Shown piece by piece: positions 35,124 to 43,521 of a stretch of 64,000 nucleotides of DNA. The stretch lies in the NCBI RefSeq assembly GCF_025562755.1, contig NZ_CP103300.1:5582501-5646500 (forward strand). Reading direction: 5' to 3'. Below the pieces are notes generated by a model. The model worked only from the letters and a program-made list of their open reading frames with translations, did no database searches and had not been told where the DNA came from. Position 1 is the stretch's first letter, and the number at the start of each line of letters is the position of its first letter. Origin of the DNA: Endozoicomonas euniceicola (lineage in GTDB: Bacteria > Pseudomonadota > Gammaproteobacteria > Pseudomonadales > Endozoicomonadaceae). The position numbers were made by a program, and so were the translations under genes.

Positions 35124-37130
35124 ATGGGTAAAGAATTTATAGTTTCAGCCGGGTTTAAGCCTGCCGGTGATCAGCCTGAGGCGATCAAAAATCTGGTGGG
35201 AGGGATTCAGTCAGGATTGGCGTGCCAGACACTGTTGGGGGTAACCGGGTCGGGCAAGACCTTTACCGTGGCAAATGTGATCGAGCAGATCCAGCGTCCA
35301 ACCATCATTATGGCTCATAACAAGACACTGGCTGCACAATTATACGGCGAGTTCAAAGAGTTCTTTCCTGACAATGCCGTTGAATATTTTGTTTCTTACT
35401 ATGACTATTACCAGCCGGAAGCCTATGTACCCAGTTCCGATACCTTTATTGAGAAAGACGCCTCGGTTAATGAACATATTGAGCAGATGCGGCTGTCAGC
35501 TACTAAAGCGTTGATGGAACGTGACGATGCGATCATTGTGGCAACGGTGTCAGCCATTTACGGTTTGGGTGATCCGCAGTCGTACAAAAAGATGATGATG
35601 CATCTGGATCGGGGCGATCAGCTTGATCAACGACAGGTGTTGCGCAATCTGGCCGAGCTGCAATATACCCGTAACGATACAGAGTTAAGGCGTGCTACCT
35701 ACCGGGTGCGCGGTGATGTGATCGACATTTTCCCGGCAGAATCGGAAAAGGAAGCGGTTCGGCTGGAGCTGTTTGATGATGAACTGGAAGCGATCAGTCT
35801 GTTTGACCCATTGACAGGGGAGGTATTACAGAAGCTGCCCAGAGTGACCATCTATCCGAAAACCCACTATGTGACGCCCAGGCAGACCATTATTGATGCC
35901 ACGGATGCCATTAAGGCTGAGCTAAAAGAGCGTCTGGAGGTATTACGTAATAATAACAAGCTGGTTGAAGCCCAGAGGCTGGAGCAGCGCACCCGTTATG
36001 ATCTTGAGATGATGCTGGAGCTGGGTTATTGCACCGGGATTGAAAACTATTCACGACACCTGACTAAAACTTCACCGGGAACCCCCCCTCCTACCCTGTT
36101 TGATTATATTCCTGATAACGCCTTGCTGGTGATTGATGAATCCCATGTGACGGTTCCGCAGATCGGGGCGATGTATAAAGGCGACCGTTCCCGCAAGGAG
36201 ACACTGGTCGAGTTCGGTTTCCGTCTGCCGTCGGCTCTGGATAACCGGCCATTAAGGTTTGAAGAGTGGGAAGACAGACGACCACAGACAATTTTCGTAT
36301 CAGCGACACCCGGCAAGTATGAGGAAGAGCATCAGGATCAGATTGTTGATCAGGTAGTACGACCAACCGGCCTGGTTGACCCGGTTATTGAGGTTCGTCC
36401 GGCATCGACCCAGGTGGATGACTTGCTGTCGGAGATTAACCAGACGGTTGATAAAGGTGAGCGGGTGCTGGTGACTACGCTGACCAAACGTATGGCGGAA
36501 GACCTGACCGAATACCTGGGGGAACACGGGGTTCGGGTACGTTATCTGCACTCGGACATCGATACCGTTGAACGGGTCGAGATTATCCGGGATCTGCGTA
36601 TTGGTGCATTTGATGTGCTGGTGGGTATTAACCTGTTGCGGGAAGGTCTGGATATGCCGGAAGTGTCGTTGGTAGCGATACTGGACGCGGATAAAGAAGG
36701 CTTTCTGCGTTCTGATCGCTCTTTGATTCAGACCATAGGCCGGGCGGCACGGAACGTGAACGGACGAGCCATTCTGTACGCTGATAAGCTGACAGGCTCG
36801 ATGGACCGTGCGATTAAGGAGACAGAGCGCCGCCGTACCAGGCAGATGACTCATAACGAGCAACACGGCATTGTGCCAAAGTCAGTGCAAAAATCCGTGG
36901 CGGATATTCTTGAAGGGGCAGTGACACCAGGTAAGAAGAGGGGGGCCAGAACCCGTAAGGTGGCGGAGCCTGAGGCGGTTTATGAGGTAGCTCTGACACC
37001 GGAAGACATGGCGAAAAAGATCAGCGAGCTGGAAAGCCAAATGATGGAGCATGCCCGTAACCTGGAATTTGAAGAAGCCGCTTCAGTAAGGGACCAGATC
37101 AGCCGTCTGCGGGATAAGGCATTGAAATAA
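35124..37130 (+). CDS. uvrB: Excinuclease ABC subunit B
   Basis: UvrB verifies damage in nucleotide-excision repair after loading by UvrA, and is held by UvrC. The 668 residues contain Walker A LLGVTGSGKTFTVANV, the beta-hairpin SYYDYYQPEAYVPSSDT that clamps DNA, the helicase motifs DESHVTVPQIGAM and LREGLDMPEV, and the C-terminal UVR domain (ISELESQMMEHARNLEFEEAASVRDQISRLR). ATG 35124 lacks a strong ribosome site. A TATAAT lies at 35081-35086; I see no LexA-type box within the gap. Confidence 0.97.
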   Translation: MGKEFIVSAGFKPAGDQPEAIKNLVGGIQSGLACQTLLGVTGSGKTFTVANVIEQIQRPTIIMAHNKTLAAQLYGEFKEFFPDNAVEYFVSYYDYYQPEAYVPSSDTFIEKDASVNEHIEQMRLSATKALMERDDAIIVATVSAIYGLGDPQSYKKMMMHLDRGDQLDQRQVLRNLAELQYTRNDTELRRATYRVRGDVIDIFPAESEKEAVRLELFDDELEAISLFDPLTGEVLQKLPRVTIYPKTHYVTPRQTIIDATDAIKAELKERLEVLRNNNKLVEAQRLEQRTRYDLEMMLELGYCTGIENYSRHLTKTSPGTPPPTLFDYIPDNALLVIDESHVTVPQIGAMYKGDRSRKETLVEFGFRLPSALDNRPLRFEEWEDRRPQTIFVSATPGKYEEEHQDQIVDQVVRPTGLVDPVIEVRPASTQVDDLLSEINQTVDKGERVLVTTLTKRMAEDLTEYLGEHGVRVRYLHSDIDTVERVEIIRDLRIGAFDVLVGINLLREGLDMPEVSLVAILDADKEGFLRSDRSLIQTIGRAARNVNGRAILYADKLTGSMDRAIKETERRRTRQMTHNEQHGIVPKSVQKSVADILEGAVTPGKKRGARTRKVAEPEAVYEVALTPEDMAKKISELESQMMEHARNLEFEEAASVRDQISRLRDKALK

Positions 37131-37204
37131 AAGTAATCAATCAACATTTTGCAGCACTCAGGGGTTGCTATTTTCATTCCTGTTGATAATATACACCCAA
37201 CTTC

Positions 37205-37281
37205 AGGCGGTTAGCTCAGTTGGTTAGAGCGCCACGTTGACATCGTGGAGGTCACCAGTTCGAATCTGGTATCGCCTACCA
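37205..37281 (+). tRNA. tRNA-Val (anticodon GAC)
   Basis: A 77-base cloverleaf: acceptor stem AGGCGGT / ATCGCCT, D-arm with AGCTCAGTTGGTTAGAGC, anticodon stem CCACG / CGTGG around the loop TTGACAT (anticodon GAC), variable loop, T-arm with GTTCGAATC, and an encoded CCA. It reads GUC and GUU. A terminator follows at 37305. The island with a broken integrase begins just after. Confidence 0.95.
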
Positions 37282-37304
37282 CTATCTTATTGATAGTTCT
37301 GAAG

Positions 37305-37332
37305 AAAAAGCCCGCTGTTAGCGGGCTTTTGT
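37305..37332 (+). terminator. Terminator after tRNA-Val
   Basis: Stem AAAAGCCCGC / GCGGGCTTTT with a 5-base loop, reading into a T run. It ends the tRNA transcript. Confidence 0.9.
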
Positions 37333-37353
37333 CGTTTAGGTCGGAAAATTATT

Positions 37354-37689
37354 TCAAATTTCCAGACCTGACAACCTCAGTCCAGCCTCTACCTCTTCGT
37401 ATTTTATCTCGCGTCCTTCCTGATAATCGGTCGTCGTCTTGCCACTTGAATGCCCCATAAGCACCTGAACATAGTCATGTGAAAAACCAGCCCGGTGCTC
37501 ATATCCATGAACCTAATGCCCGGATTTCATGGAACGATGGTTGCTCTTTTGGTTTCAGGTTTGGGTAAGCGTTAGCTTTTTTTCTAGCCTTGGCAAATGA
37601 TTTTGTCAGGTGGTCTGGGGATATGTATGTCCAGTGAGGCTTGGCATTCATCTGACCCCTTCTTCTTGATTTTGGTTTGTAGTTAATTA
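37354..37689 (-). pseudogene. Remnant of a tyrosine-recombinase (phage-type integrase)
   Basis: Two minus-strand frames join to give the catalytic end of a lambda-type integrase. From 37689 one frame reads KPHWTYISPDHLTKSFAKA and then FHEIRALGSWI before a stop; a second frame continues EHRAGFSHDYVQVLMGHSSGKTTTDYQEGREIKYEEVEAGL to a stop at 37354. The H-x-x-R (HEIR), LMGHS and the nucleophile tyrosine in TDYQEG are visible, but the frameshift at about 37503-37510 and loss of the N-terminal half make it inactive. Its position next to tRNA-Val fits integration at that tRNA; the IS200 element truncates its 5' side. Confidence 0.75.
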
Positions 37690-38300
37690 ACACTGATAAA
37701 CCTCCGGCTATGCTGGGGAGACTCACATAGGTTTAACCGTAGCGACAGTAGCTAATTCAGTTTTCGACCAAGAAAATAGAAGGTAAAACCTATGCGAGAC
37801 TACAAGAGTTTGGCCCATACCCGCTGGGATTGTAAGTACCACATCGTCTTCATCCCAAAGAAAAGGCGGAAGGTGATATATGGGAACCTCCGGAAATTCC
37901 TGGGGGAAATTTTTCATGAGCTTGCCAGAAGAAAGGGCTGCAAAATTTTGGAAGGTCACTTGATGCCTGATCATGTTCATATGTGCATCAGTATACCTCG
38001 AAAATATCCGGTATCTTTTGTTGTTGGCTATCTGAAAGGGAAGTGTGCAATAGAAATTGCCAAAAATTTCAAAGGTAGGCAACGAAATTTCAATGGAGAG
38101 CACTTCTGGGCCAGAGGGTATTTTGTCTCAACTGTTGGGCTTGATGAAGAAGTGGTACGAGCCTACATCCGAGATCAAGAAAAGAATGATTCAAGGAAAG
38201 ATCAGTATGATCTTGATTGGTAAGCGCCCTTGGGCGCAATAAAAGCCCTTAGAGGGCGTAACCTAATAAGCTTCCGGCTATGCCGGAGGTCAGTTAACTG
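37690..38300 (+). mobile_element. IS200-group insertion sequence
   Basis: Single-gene element of the IS200/IS605 family with imperfect hairpins at both ends: 37702-37719 (CTCCGGCtatGCTGGGG) and 38271-38289 (CTTCCGGCtatGCCGGAGG). The tnpA frame is complete. Such elements move as single strands and have no terminal inverted repeats or target duplications, so the outer borders given are approximate to about 15 bases. Confidence 0.8.
37792..38223 (+). CDS. tnpA: IS200-type TnpA transposase (Y1 HUH)
   Basis: Single-strand transposase of 143 residues. The HUH motif is in LMPDHVHMCISI and the nucleophile tyrosine is in VRAYIRDQE near residue 128. It opens with SLAHTRWDCKYHIVFIPKKRRKV, the IS200 consensus. 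The frame is intact with GAAGGT before the ATG, so the element may still move. Confidence 0.9.
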   Translation: MRDYKSLAHTRWDCKYHIVFIPKKRRKVIYGNLRKFLGEIFHELARRKGCKILEGHLMPDHVHMCISIPRKYPVSFVVGYLKGKCAIEIAKNFKGRQRNFNGEHFWARGYFVSTVGLDEEVVRAYIRDQEKNDSRKDQYDLDW

Positions 38301-38389
38301 AGCCTCATTTAATCCGGGTTGACTTCCAGCTTCCATTCACCAGCTTGTCAATTCTCTAAAATACTAATCCCGCCTCTAATGTTAGAGGC

Positions 38390-39436
38390 ATGCGATATTT
38401 TGTTATGCTCGAATCCCGTCGTCCGTTACGAAAAGAAATCCGCCTTGTTGAGCATGGATTTCAAACGGTGACGCCGTATCCAAAAGAAAGATTCTTCAAA
38501 CGTCATATTTCCTGTGAAATCCGTAATATTCATGAAGTCGCCAGCTTTATTGACAAGCTCAGTACCAAACCGCAATTTGCGTTGGTTCATGGTCAGCCGC
38601 TGGACTCTTTACCCATGAACCAGATGGTAAGACGTTTGTACCATGGCAGAGATGATCATCCGCCCACCCTTGGAAACCGGATGCAGTCTCTGCTCATACT
38701 GGATATTGACGGCTTACCGATCCGGCCTGTAGACATGAACCGTGAACCCCGGTTGGCTATCAATCAGGCTCTGGAAAAACTCGGGTCGCCTTTTGCCCAG
38801 ACCAGCTGCTACTGCCAGCTGACATCCAGCCAGCAACCTTATGCTGATCGCCTTTATGCCCATTTGTTTTTTGTGCTTGATTCAGAAGTGTCTCTACAGA
38901 CTATCAAACGGTGGGCAGAAACCCGAAAGACCGATTGCCGCCTTGATCCGACGCTGTACAGTCCGGCACAGCTTATCTACACGGCACCACCTCTGTTTTT
39001 CGGGGGCAGTGATCCCCTGGTCAGACGCAGTGGTTTAGTGTTGTCACAAAAAAACACTTTGCCGGCGGACATAATACGCTCTGTCTCCAGAGTTTCTGTT
39101 AATAAGCCCCGGCCATCCCATAGTTATGGCGGTAAAGGACTGGATTACAATAATGTCTGTTTTACCGACACGCCAAGAGGTCGGGAGTGGCTGGATAAAA
39201 TAGGTGACCATGCTGGAGGTGGTGGTTTCTACCCGGTGATACTCAGACTGATTGCCAGTGCCGCTAGGCTCAGGGGTTCAAAAAACAACTGGCAGGAACT
39301 TAAAGAGATTATCAGGCAACGGGTCTGGCAGGTGGGATCATCAGCTCGTGAGTACCGCTATCTGGCTCAAATCACCAGTGATGCTTCGCTGGACAGTTCG
39401 ATTGCGGGTGCCATGAGAAAATTTGCCCGGTTTTGA
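38390..39436 (+). CDS. Stand-alone archaeo-eukaryotic primase (PrimPol-like), CRISPR-linked
   Basis: A 348-residue protein with the three AEP catalytic motifs: an acidic pair in LLILDIDGLP (about residues 103-112), a histidine in DRLYAHLFFVLD, and an aspartate in CRLDPTLYSPAQLIYTAPPLFFGG, the order and setting seen in plasmid and phage primase-polymerases. A C-terminal helical region with GGGFYPVILRLIASAARL may be a PriCT-like module. It is followed 31 bases later by csx16 and then array 1 and the cas2-cas1 genes, all on one strand. CRISPR-associated primase-polymerases (CAPP) are known beside Cas1-Cas2 in type III loci. The assignment rests on motif reading. GAGG lies very close to the ATG, so the start is tentative. 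Confidence 0.72.
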   Translation: MRYFVMLESRRPLRKEIRLVEHGFQTVTPYPKERFFKRHISCEIRNIHEVASFIDKLSTKPQFALVHGQPLDSLPMNQMVRRLYHGRDDHPPTLGNRMQSLLILDIDGLPIRPVDMNREPRLAINQALEKLGSPFAQTSCYCQLTSSQQPYADRLYAHLFFVLDSEVSLQTIKRWAETRKTDCRLDPTLYSPAQLIYTAPPLFFGGSDPLVRRSGLVLSQKNTLPADIIRSVSRVSVNKPRPSHSYGGKGLDYNNVCFTDTPRGREWLDKIGDHAGGGGFYPVILRLIASAARLRGSKNNWQELKEIIRQRVWQVGSSAREYRYLAQITSDASLDSSIAGAMRKFARF

Positions 39437-39466
39437 CCGGACACTCCATAAACAAGAGGTGGTAAC

Positions 39467-39823
39467 ATGACAGAACAAAAAGCCCGGCGAGTATTTATTG
39501 TCAGTCGCCATCCGGCCAGTGTTGACTGGATTAAACGACAGGGGTATGAACAGGCTGAGGTGATTGATCACCTGAAGCCGGGCGTGTTGCAACAGGGAGA
39601 CCTGGTGGTGGGTACCCTGCCTTTACATATTGCCAGAGATATTAATGAACAGGGCGTGCGTTTAATTCACTTCAGTCTGGATGTTCCCCACAATATGCGT
39701 GGCAGAGAAATCAGTGCAGAAATGCTTGAAGAAATGAACCCGAGACTGGAGGAGCTGCATGTTATTTCCGGAAGAAAACCCGGTACAGAAAGCCTGGCAG
39801 AACCCGGTGACAGAGATGAGTGA
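39467..39823 (+). CDS. csx16: Csx16 (VVA1548 family) CRISPR-associated protein
   Basis: An 118-residue protein matching Csx16: RVFIVSRHPASVDWIKRQG, DHLKPGVLQQGDLVVGTLPLHIARDI, and LIHFSLDVPHNMRGREISAEML. This small family occurs only beside type III cas genes. Recent work places Csx16 among ring nucleases that cleave cyclic oligoadenylate; I cite this from memory. It has AGAGGTGG before the ATG and lies between the primase gene and the leader of array 1. The C-terminal 20 residues are a polar tail. Confidence 0.88.
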   Translation: MTEQKARRVFIVSRHPASVDWIKRQGYEQAEVIDHLKPGVLQQGDLVVGTLPLHIARDINEQGVRLIHFSLDVPHNMRGREISAEMLEEMNPRLEELHVISGRKPGTESLAEPGDRDE

Positions 39824-39829
39824 CAGGAC

Positions 39830-39930
39830 AAAAACAGACGGAAATCATCATGATTTAACTGTGTCTTTATACAGTGTCTGGCAAGCCCCTTTGCAACCTC
39901 TTGATATTGAAGTATTATTTTGGCGGTAGA
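39830..39930 (+). promoter_or_regulatory. Leader of CRISPR array 1
   Basis: AT-rich stretch ending TATTATTTTGGCGGTAGA directly before the first repeat. Its last 75 bases recur, in reverse orientation, beside arrays 2 and 3, including the blocks GGCAAGCCCCTTTGCAA and TTGATATTGAAGTATTA. Leaders carry the array promoter and the site for new spacer insertion. Confidence 0.85.
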
Positions 39931-41689
39931 GTTCCGGAACTTCCCTGACTTTGAAGGGATTAAGACTCATTTCTGCCTTCGCCCTCGGTCTGAAGCCAGT
40001 GTTCCGGAACTTCCCTGACTTTGAAGGGATTAAGACGCTTCGACTTCGACCCCTTCGGAGCGATACCGTTCCGGAACTTCCCTGACTTTGAAGGGATTAA
40101 GACGGTTTTTCAGGATGGAAAAGGGGATGCTTAGAAGTTCCGGAACTTCCCTGACTTTGAAGGGATTAAGACGAACTTTGAAAACCCTATAGCCAAGCAG
40201 ATCGGTTCCGGAACTTCCCTGACTTTGAAGGGATTAAGACAATGCGCCGCCACCCAGCAGGGTTTTTGTGCTGAGTTCCGGAACTTCCCTGACTTTGAAG
40301 GGATTAAGACTCATCACCAACGCCCCAAGCATCGACGATGCCATCGTTCCGGAACTTCCCTGACTTTGAAGGGATTAAGACAAATGACAAATGCCCTCTG
40401 AACTTCGGTTTAGAGGTTCCGGAACTTCCCTGACTTTGAAGGGATTAAGACCATACCACCTTCACGCCATGACCTGTAGTACTTGTTCCGGAACTTCCCT
40501 GACTTTGAAGGGATTAAGACCCTTCGGCGGCGGCTGATAAAGGCGTTATGCGTTCCGGAACTTCCCTGACTTTGAAGGGATTAAGACTGACGGGATTTAT
40601 ATGATCCTGCCGGTTTTGCTCGTTCCGGAACTTCCCTGACTTTGAAGGGATTAAGACAACCCTCACGAATCATCCCTGCCTCGATAGCGTTCCGGAACTT
40701 CCCTGACTTTGAAGGGATTAAGACCTTTGCGGCAGCGTGCTTGGCGTTCCGAGCGTGTTCCGGAACTTCCCTGACTTTGAAGGGATTAAGACACTCAACA
40801 ACTCTCGTGTTGTGGTCAGGCTTGTTCCGGAACTTCCCTGACTTTGAAGGGATTAAGACTTACTTTTCTGCTTGAGTTGAATGTATTTCATGTTCCGGAA
40901 CTTCCCTGACTTTGAAGGGATTAAGACGTCCTTCGGCTTTGGCTCCAGCAGCCCGAAGAAGTTCCGGAACTTCCCTGACTTTGAAGGGATTAAGACGGCA
41001 GACTAATTCTTGAACGCTGTTTCTACCAGTTCCGGAACTTCCCTGACTTTGAAGGGATTAAGACGAAGGCGGCCTACCAGTCCAGCCAATCGCCTAAGTG
41101 TTCCGGAACTTCCCTGACTTTGAAGGGATTAAGACATCGGTAGAGGCCATGATAAAGCCAATATCTGTGTTCCGGAACTTCCCTGACTTTGAAGGGATTA
41201 AGACGTACTGGCATAAAGAACGGAGCGCCGCCAATGTTCCGGAACTTCCCTGACTTTGAAGGGATTAAGACTCTGTTTTCAGGTCGCCCGGTCTTTGATC
41301 CGAACCAGTTCCGGAACTTCCCTGACTTTGAAGGGATTAAGACGTCACCTTACGACCCAGGTCTGCAATAATACCCGTTCCGGAACTTCCCTGACTTTGA
41401 AGGGATTAAGACATTGGTGAACTGCCGCAAGCTTTCATTTCCATGCGTTCCGGAACTTCCCTGACTTTGAAGGGATTAAGACAATATCTAACTCAATTTG
41501 TTTTTCTTGCTCATTGTTCCGGAAGTTCCCTGACTTTGAAGGGATTAAGACACAGGCACAGTCTTTACTTTACATTCACCTCCAGTTCCGGAACTTCCCT
41601 GACTTTGAAGGGATTAAGACTCTGTTAGGTTTATCCATGGACGACCGTTTTTTGTTCCGGAACCTCCCTGACTTTGAAGGGATTAAGGG
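39931..41689 (+). CRISPR. CRISPR array 1: 26 repeats, 25 spacers
   Basis: A 36-base repeat begins GTTCCGGAAC and ends GGGATTAAGAC. Starts are at 39931, 40001, 40068, 40137, 40205 and on to 41654; spacers are 31-36 bases. The repeats are identical except number 24 (one change) and the last, 41654-41689, which is degenerate at two places, as expected for the leader-distal end. The leader is on the left, so it is transcribed rightward. The last 8 bases, ATTAAGAC, would be the crRNA tag, with a CCCT / AGGG hairpin just before it. Confidence 0.98.
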
Positions 41690-41728
41690 CAGCAGGAGAT
41701 AAGAATTTCTCTGTTTCCACCTTCTTTC

Positions 41729-41815
41729 GTAGGTTGAGACGAACGAAGTGACTCCCAACATAGGGAGTTAATTCTGGGCACCGTGTTGGGTGTCGCTTCG
41801 CTCTACCCAACCTAC
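41729..41815. repeat. MITE-like inverted repeat
   Basis: An 87-base palindromic unit whose outer arms are GTAGGTTG and CAACCTAC, with inner arms CGAAGTGACTCCCAACA and TGTTGGGTGTCGCTTCG (two mismatches). The GTAGGTTGGGT-type element is a common scattered repeat in gammaproteobacteria. It lies between array 1 and cas2. The rest of the 281-base gap shows no gene. Confidence 0.6.
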
Positions 41816-41970
41816 ATTGCCTATTTTGTTGTGCTGCTCCCCTAAGACTTAGGAACTGTACCGACAGCGGGCGACGAAAACTTCCAACACCATTTATACA
41901 AGCTTGCCAACCCCCCTCCCTCCACCCATGAACACTAAACTGTCTAACAAGTCAGTCAGGAGTTCATCGT

Positions 41971-42249
41971 ATGTCAGCCAAACCGTGGGTTATCTGTTAC
42001 GACATCAGTGACAACAAATCCCGTCAGCGGGCCTTGTACCTTCTTCGCAAAATTTGCGACAGTCGGCAGAAGTCCGTGTTTGAATGCTGGCTGACCGAGT
42101 CTCAACAACTGGAAATTTTCTGGCAATTATCGCCGCTGCTGGGTGAATCAGACTCATTGTTTTTTGTCCCGGTCAGCCGCTCCCGTGAAATCATACGGCT
42201 GGGGCAGTCTGATTCGGTGTTGTTTAATGATTTCCTGCTGGTGGCCTGA
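41971..42249 (+). CDS. cas2: Cas2, first copy
   Basis: Cas2 dimers bridge two Cas1 dimers during spacer integration. The 92 residues begin PWVICYDISDNKSRQRALYLLRK, with the acidic beta-strand residue (Asp10 in CYDIS) typical of the family, and SVFECWLTESQQLEIFWQL. Two bases separate its stop from cas1. CAGGAG lies before the ATG. It differs strongly from the second Cas2 at 43192. Confidence 0.9.
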   Translation: MSAKPWVICYDISDNKSRQRALYLLRKICDSRQKSVFECWLTESQQLEIFWQLSPLLGESDSLFFVPVSRSREIIRLGQSDSVLFNDFLLVA

Positions 42250-42251
42250 CG

Positions 42252-43202
42252 ATGGCACATCTTATTATTAACGAAAGAGTGAAATCCCTTGAGTGTCAGG
42301 CCCAGGCTTTGCTGATTCGCAAGGAGCAGCAACCTCCGCTGACTATTCCATTACGCAGGCTCGATACGCTGGTGTTGCTCCATTCGGTCAGTATCCCCAG
42401 TCGCCTGATCAGCACTGCCCAGGAGATGGGTATTGCGCTGGTTTACATCAATACCCATCGCCTTTCCAGAAGCTTTACCATTGCGCCACCGGGGTCAAAC
42501 CTTGCACAACGCAAGCTGAGGCAGCTTTTATTGCTGAACCAGACGCATCAGAGAACAGAGCTGGTGCGTTACTGGATAAACGTAAAAATGAATCGAATGC
42601 TCAAGGCTGTTGACGGTTGTATGCAGCGTCGGCCTGAATTTCGCAAACCACTTTTTGATGCTCATCAACAGATTATGACGTGCAGGCAGGCACTGAATAA
42701 TCAGCAGACCATTGACCAGCTCAGGGGGCTGGAAGGCAGAGCTCAACATAGCTGGTTCAGAGCATTTCGTTGTCTGGTGCCTGCCAGCCTTGGCTTTCAG
42801 AAACGTCAGCGCCGCCCTGCTAAAGACCCGGTTAATGCGCTGTTGTCGTTGACATATACAAGAGTCTATTTGCTGGTATGGGAAGTCATCTTAGCCTCTG
42901 GGCTTGATCCTTCTGTTGGCTTCTATCATAAGTCCACGCCTTCCCGTCAGGCTTTGGCCTGTGATGTGATGGAGCCGGTCAGGCCACTGGCGGAACTGTT
43001 TGTTATGCAAAGGTTTAATCAGAGAATGCTTCGTGCCCACGACTTTGTGTTATCTGGGCAGGGTTGTTTTTTGAAACCGGAAGCCCTGCAACGATTTCAG
43101 TCGGAGTTTGAGCAGGAATCCCGAAGCTGGAAAAGGCTTCTGCGGATTTATGCCAATACCCTGATAAAGAGAATGGAGGCTGTAGAGTACCATGGCGGCT
43201 GA
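42252..43202 (+). CDS. cas1: Cas1, first copy
   Basis: Integrase of spacer acquisition. The 316 residues have a beta-rich N-terminal domain (1-85) and the helical catalytic domain with Glu161 (LRGLEGRAQHSW), His226 (VGFYHKST) and Asp238 (ACDVMEPVRP), the full metal-binding set. The conserved QRRPAKDPVNALLSLTYT segment is present. It overlaps the second cas2 by 11 bases, so all four adaptation genes form one operon. Its sequence is only distantly like the second Cas1, so this is not a recent duplication. Confidence 0.93.
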   Translation: MAHLIINERVKSLECQAQALLIRKEQQPPLTIPLRRLDTLVLLHSVSIPSRLISTAQEMGIALVYINTHRLSRSFTIAPPGSNLAQRKLRQLLLLNQTHQRTELVRYWINVKMNRMLKAVDGCMQRRPEFRKPLFDAHQQIMTCRQALNNQQTIDQLRGLEGRAQHSWFRAFRCLVPASLGFQKRQRRPAKDPVNALLSLTYTRVYLLVWEVILASGLDPSVGFYHKSTPSRQALACDVMEPVRPLAELFVMQRFNQRMLRAHDFVLSGQGCFLKPEALQRFQSEFEQESRSWKRLLRIYANTLIKRMEAVEYHGG

Positions 43203-43512
43203 ACAGGACTGGTTGATTTGTTACGACATTAAAGATGCCAGGCGACTGGCCAGGGTACACCGGCTTATGAGGCAGGAAGCTTTATCTTTGCAGCGATCCG
43301 TTTTTTTTGGACGGTTTCAACGGAGTGTTCTGAACGATCTGGTTGAAGCTATCGAGCCACTGATTGATCCTGACCATGATGATGTCAGATTATTTCCCCA
43401 GCAGGCGCAGTCGGCAATCAAGTGGTGCGGTTGCCCACCGCTGCCAGAGGGTATTGAGTTCAGTGCCAGCCCCAAAGTCATTGTCTGGAATGACCCTCAT
43501 GAAGAGGAATAG
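43192..43512 (+). CDS. cas2: Cas2, second copy
   Basis: A 106-residue Cas2: DWLICYDIKDARRLARVHRLMRQ, SVFFGRFQRSVLNDLVEAIEPLI, and DHDDVRLFP. The CYDIKD aspartate is present. Its ATG lies inside the end of the first cas1, so translation is coupled. It is longer at the C-terminus than the first Cas2 (a PEGIEFSASPKVIVWND tail). It probably pairs with the Cas1 that follows. Confidence 0.88.
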   Translation: MAAEQDWLICYDIKDARRLARVHRLMRQEALSLQRSVFFGRFQRSVLNDLVEAIEPLIDPDHDDVRLFPQQAQSAIKWCGCPPLPEGIEFSASPKVIVWNDPHEEE

Positions 43513-43521
43513 CACGGCACA

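Noticed and set aside
40642..41702. Short open frames with repeated FRNFPDFEGIK peptides on the + strand
   Set aside because: They are translations of CRISPR repeats; the regular 36-base units and varied spacers show an array, not a protein.
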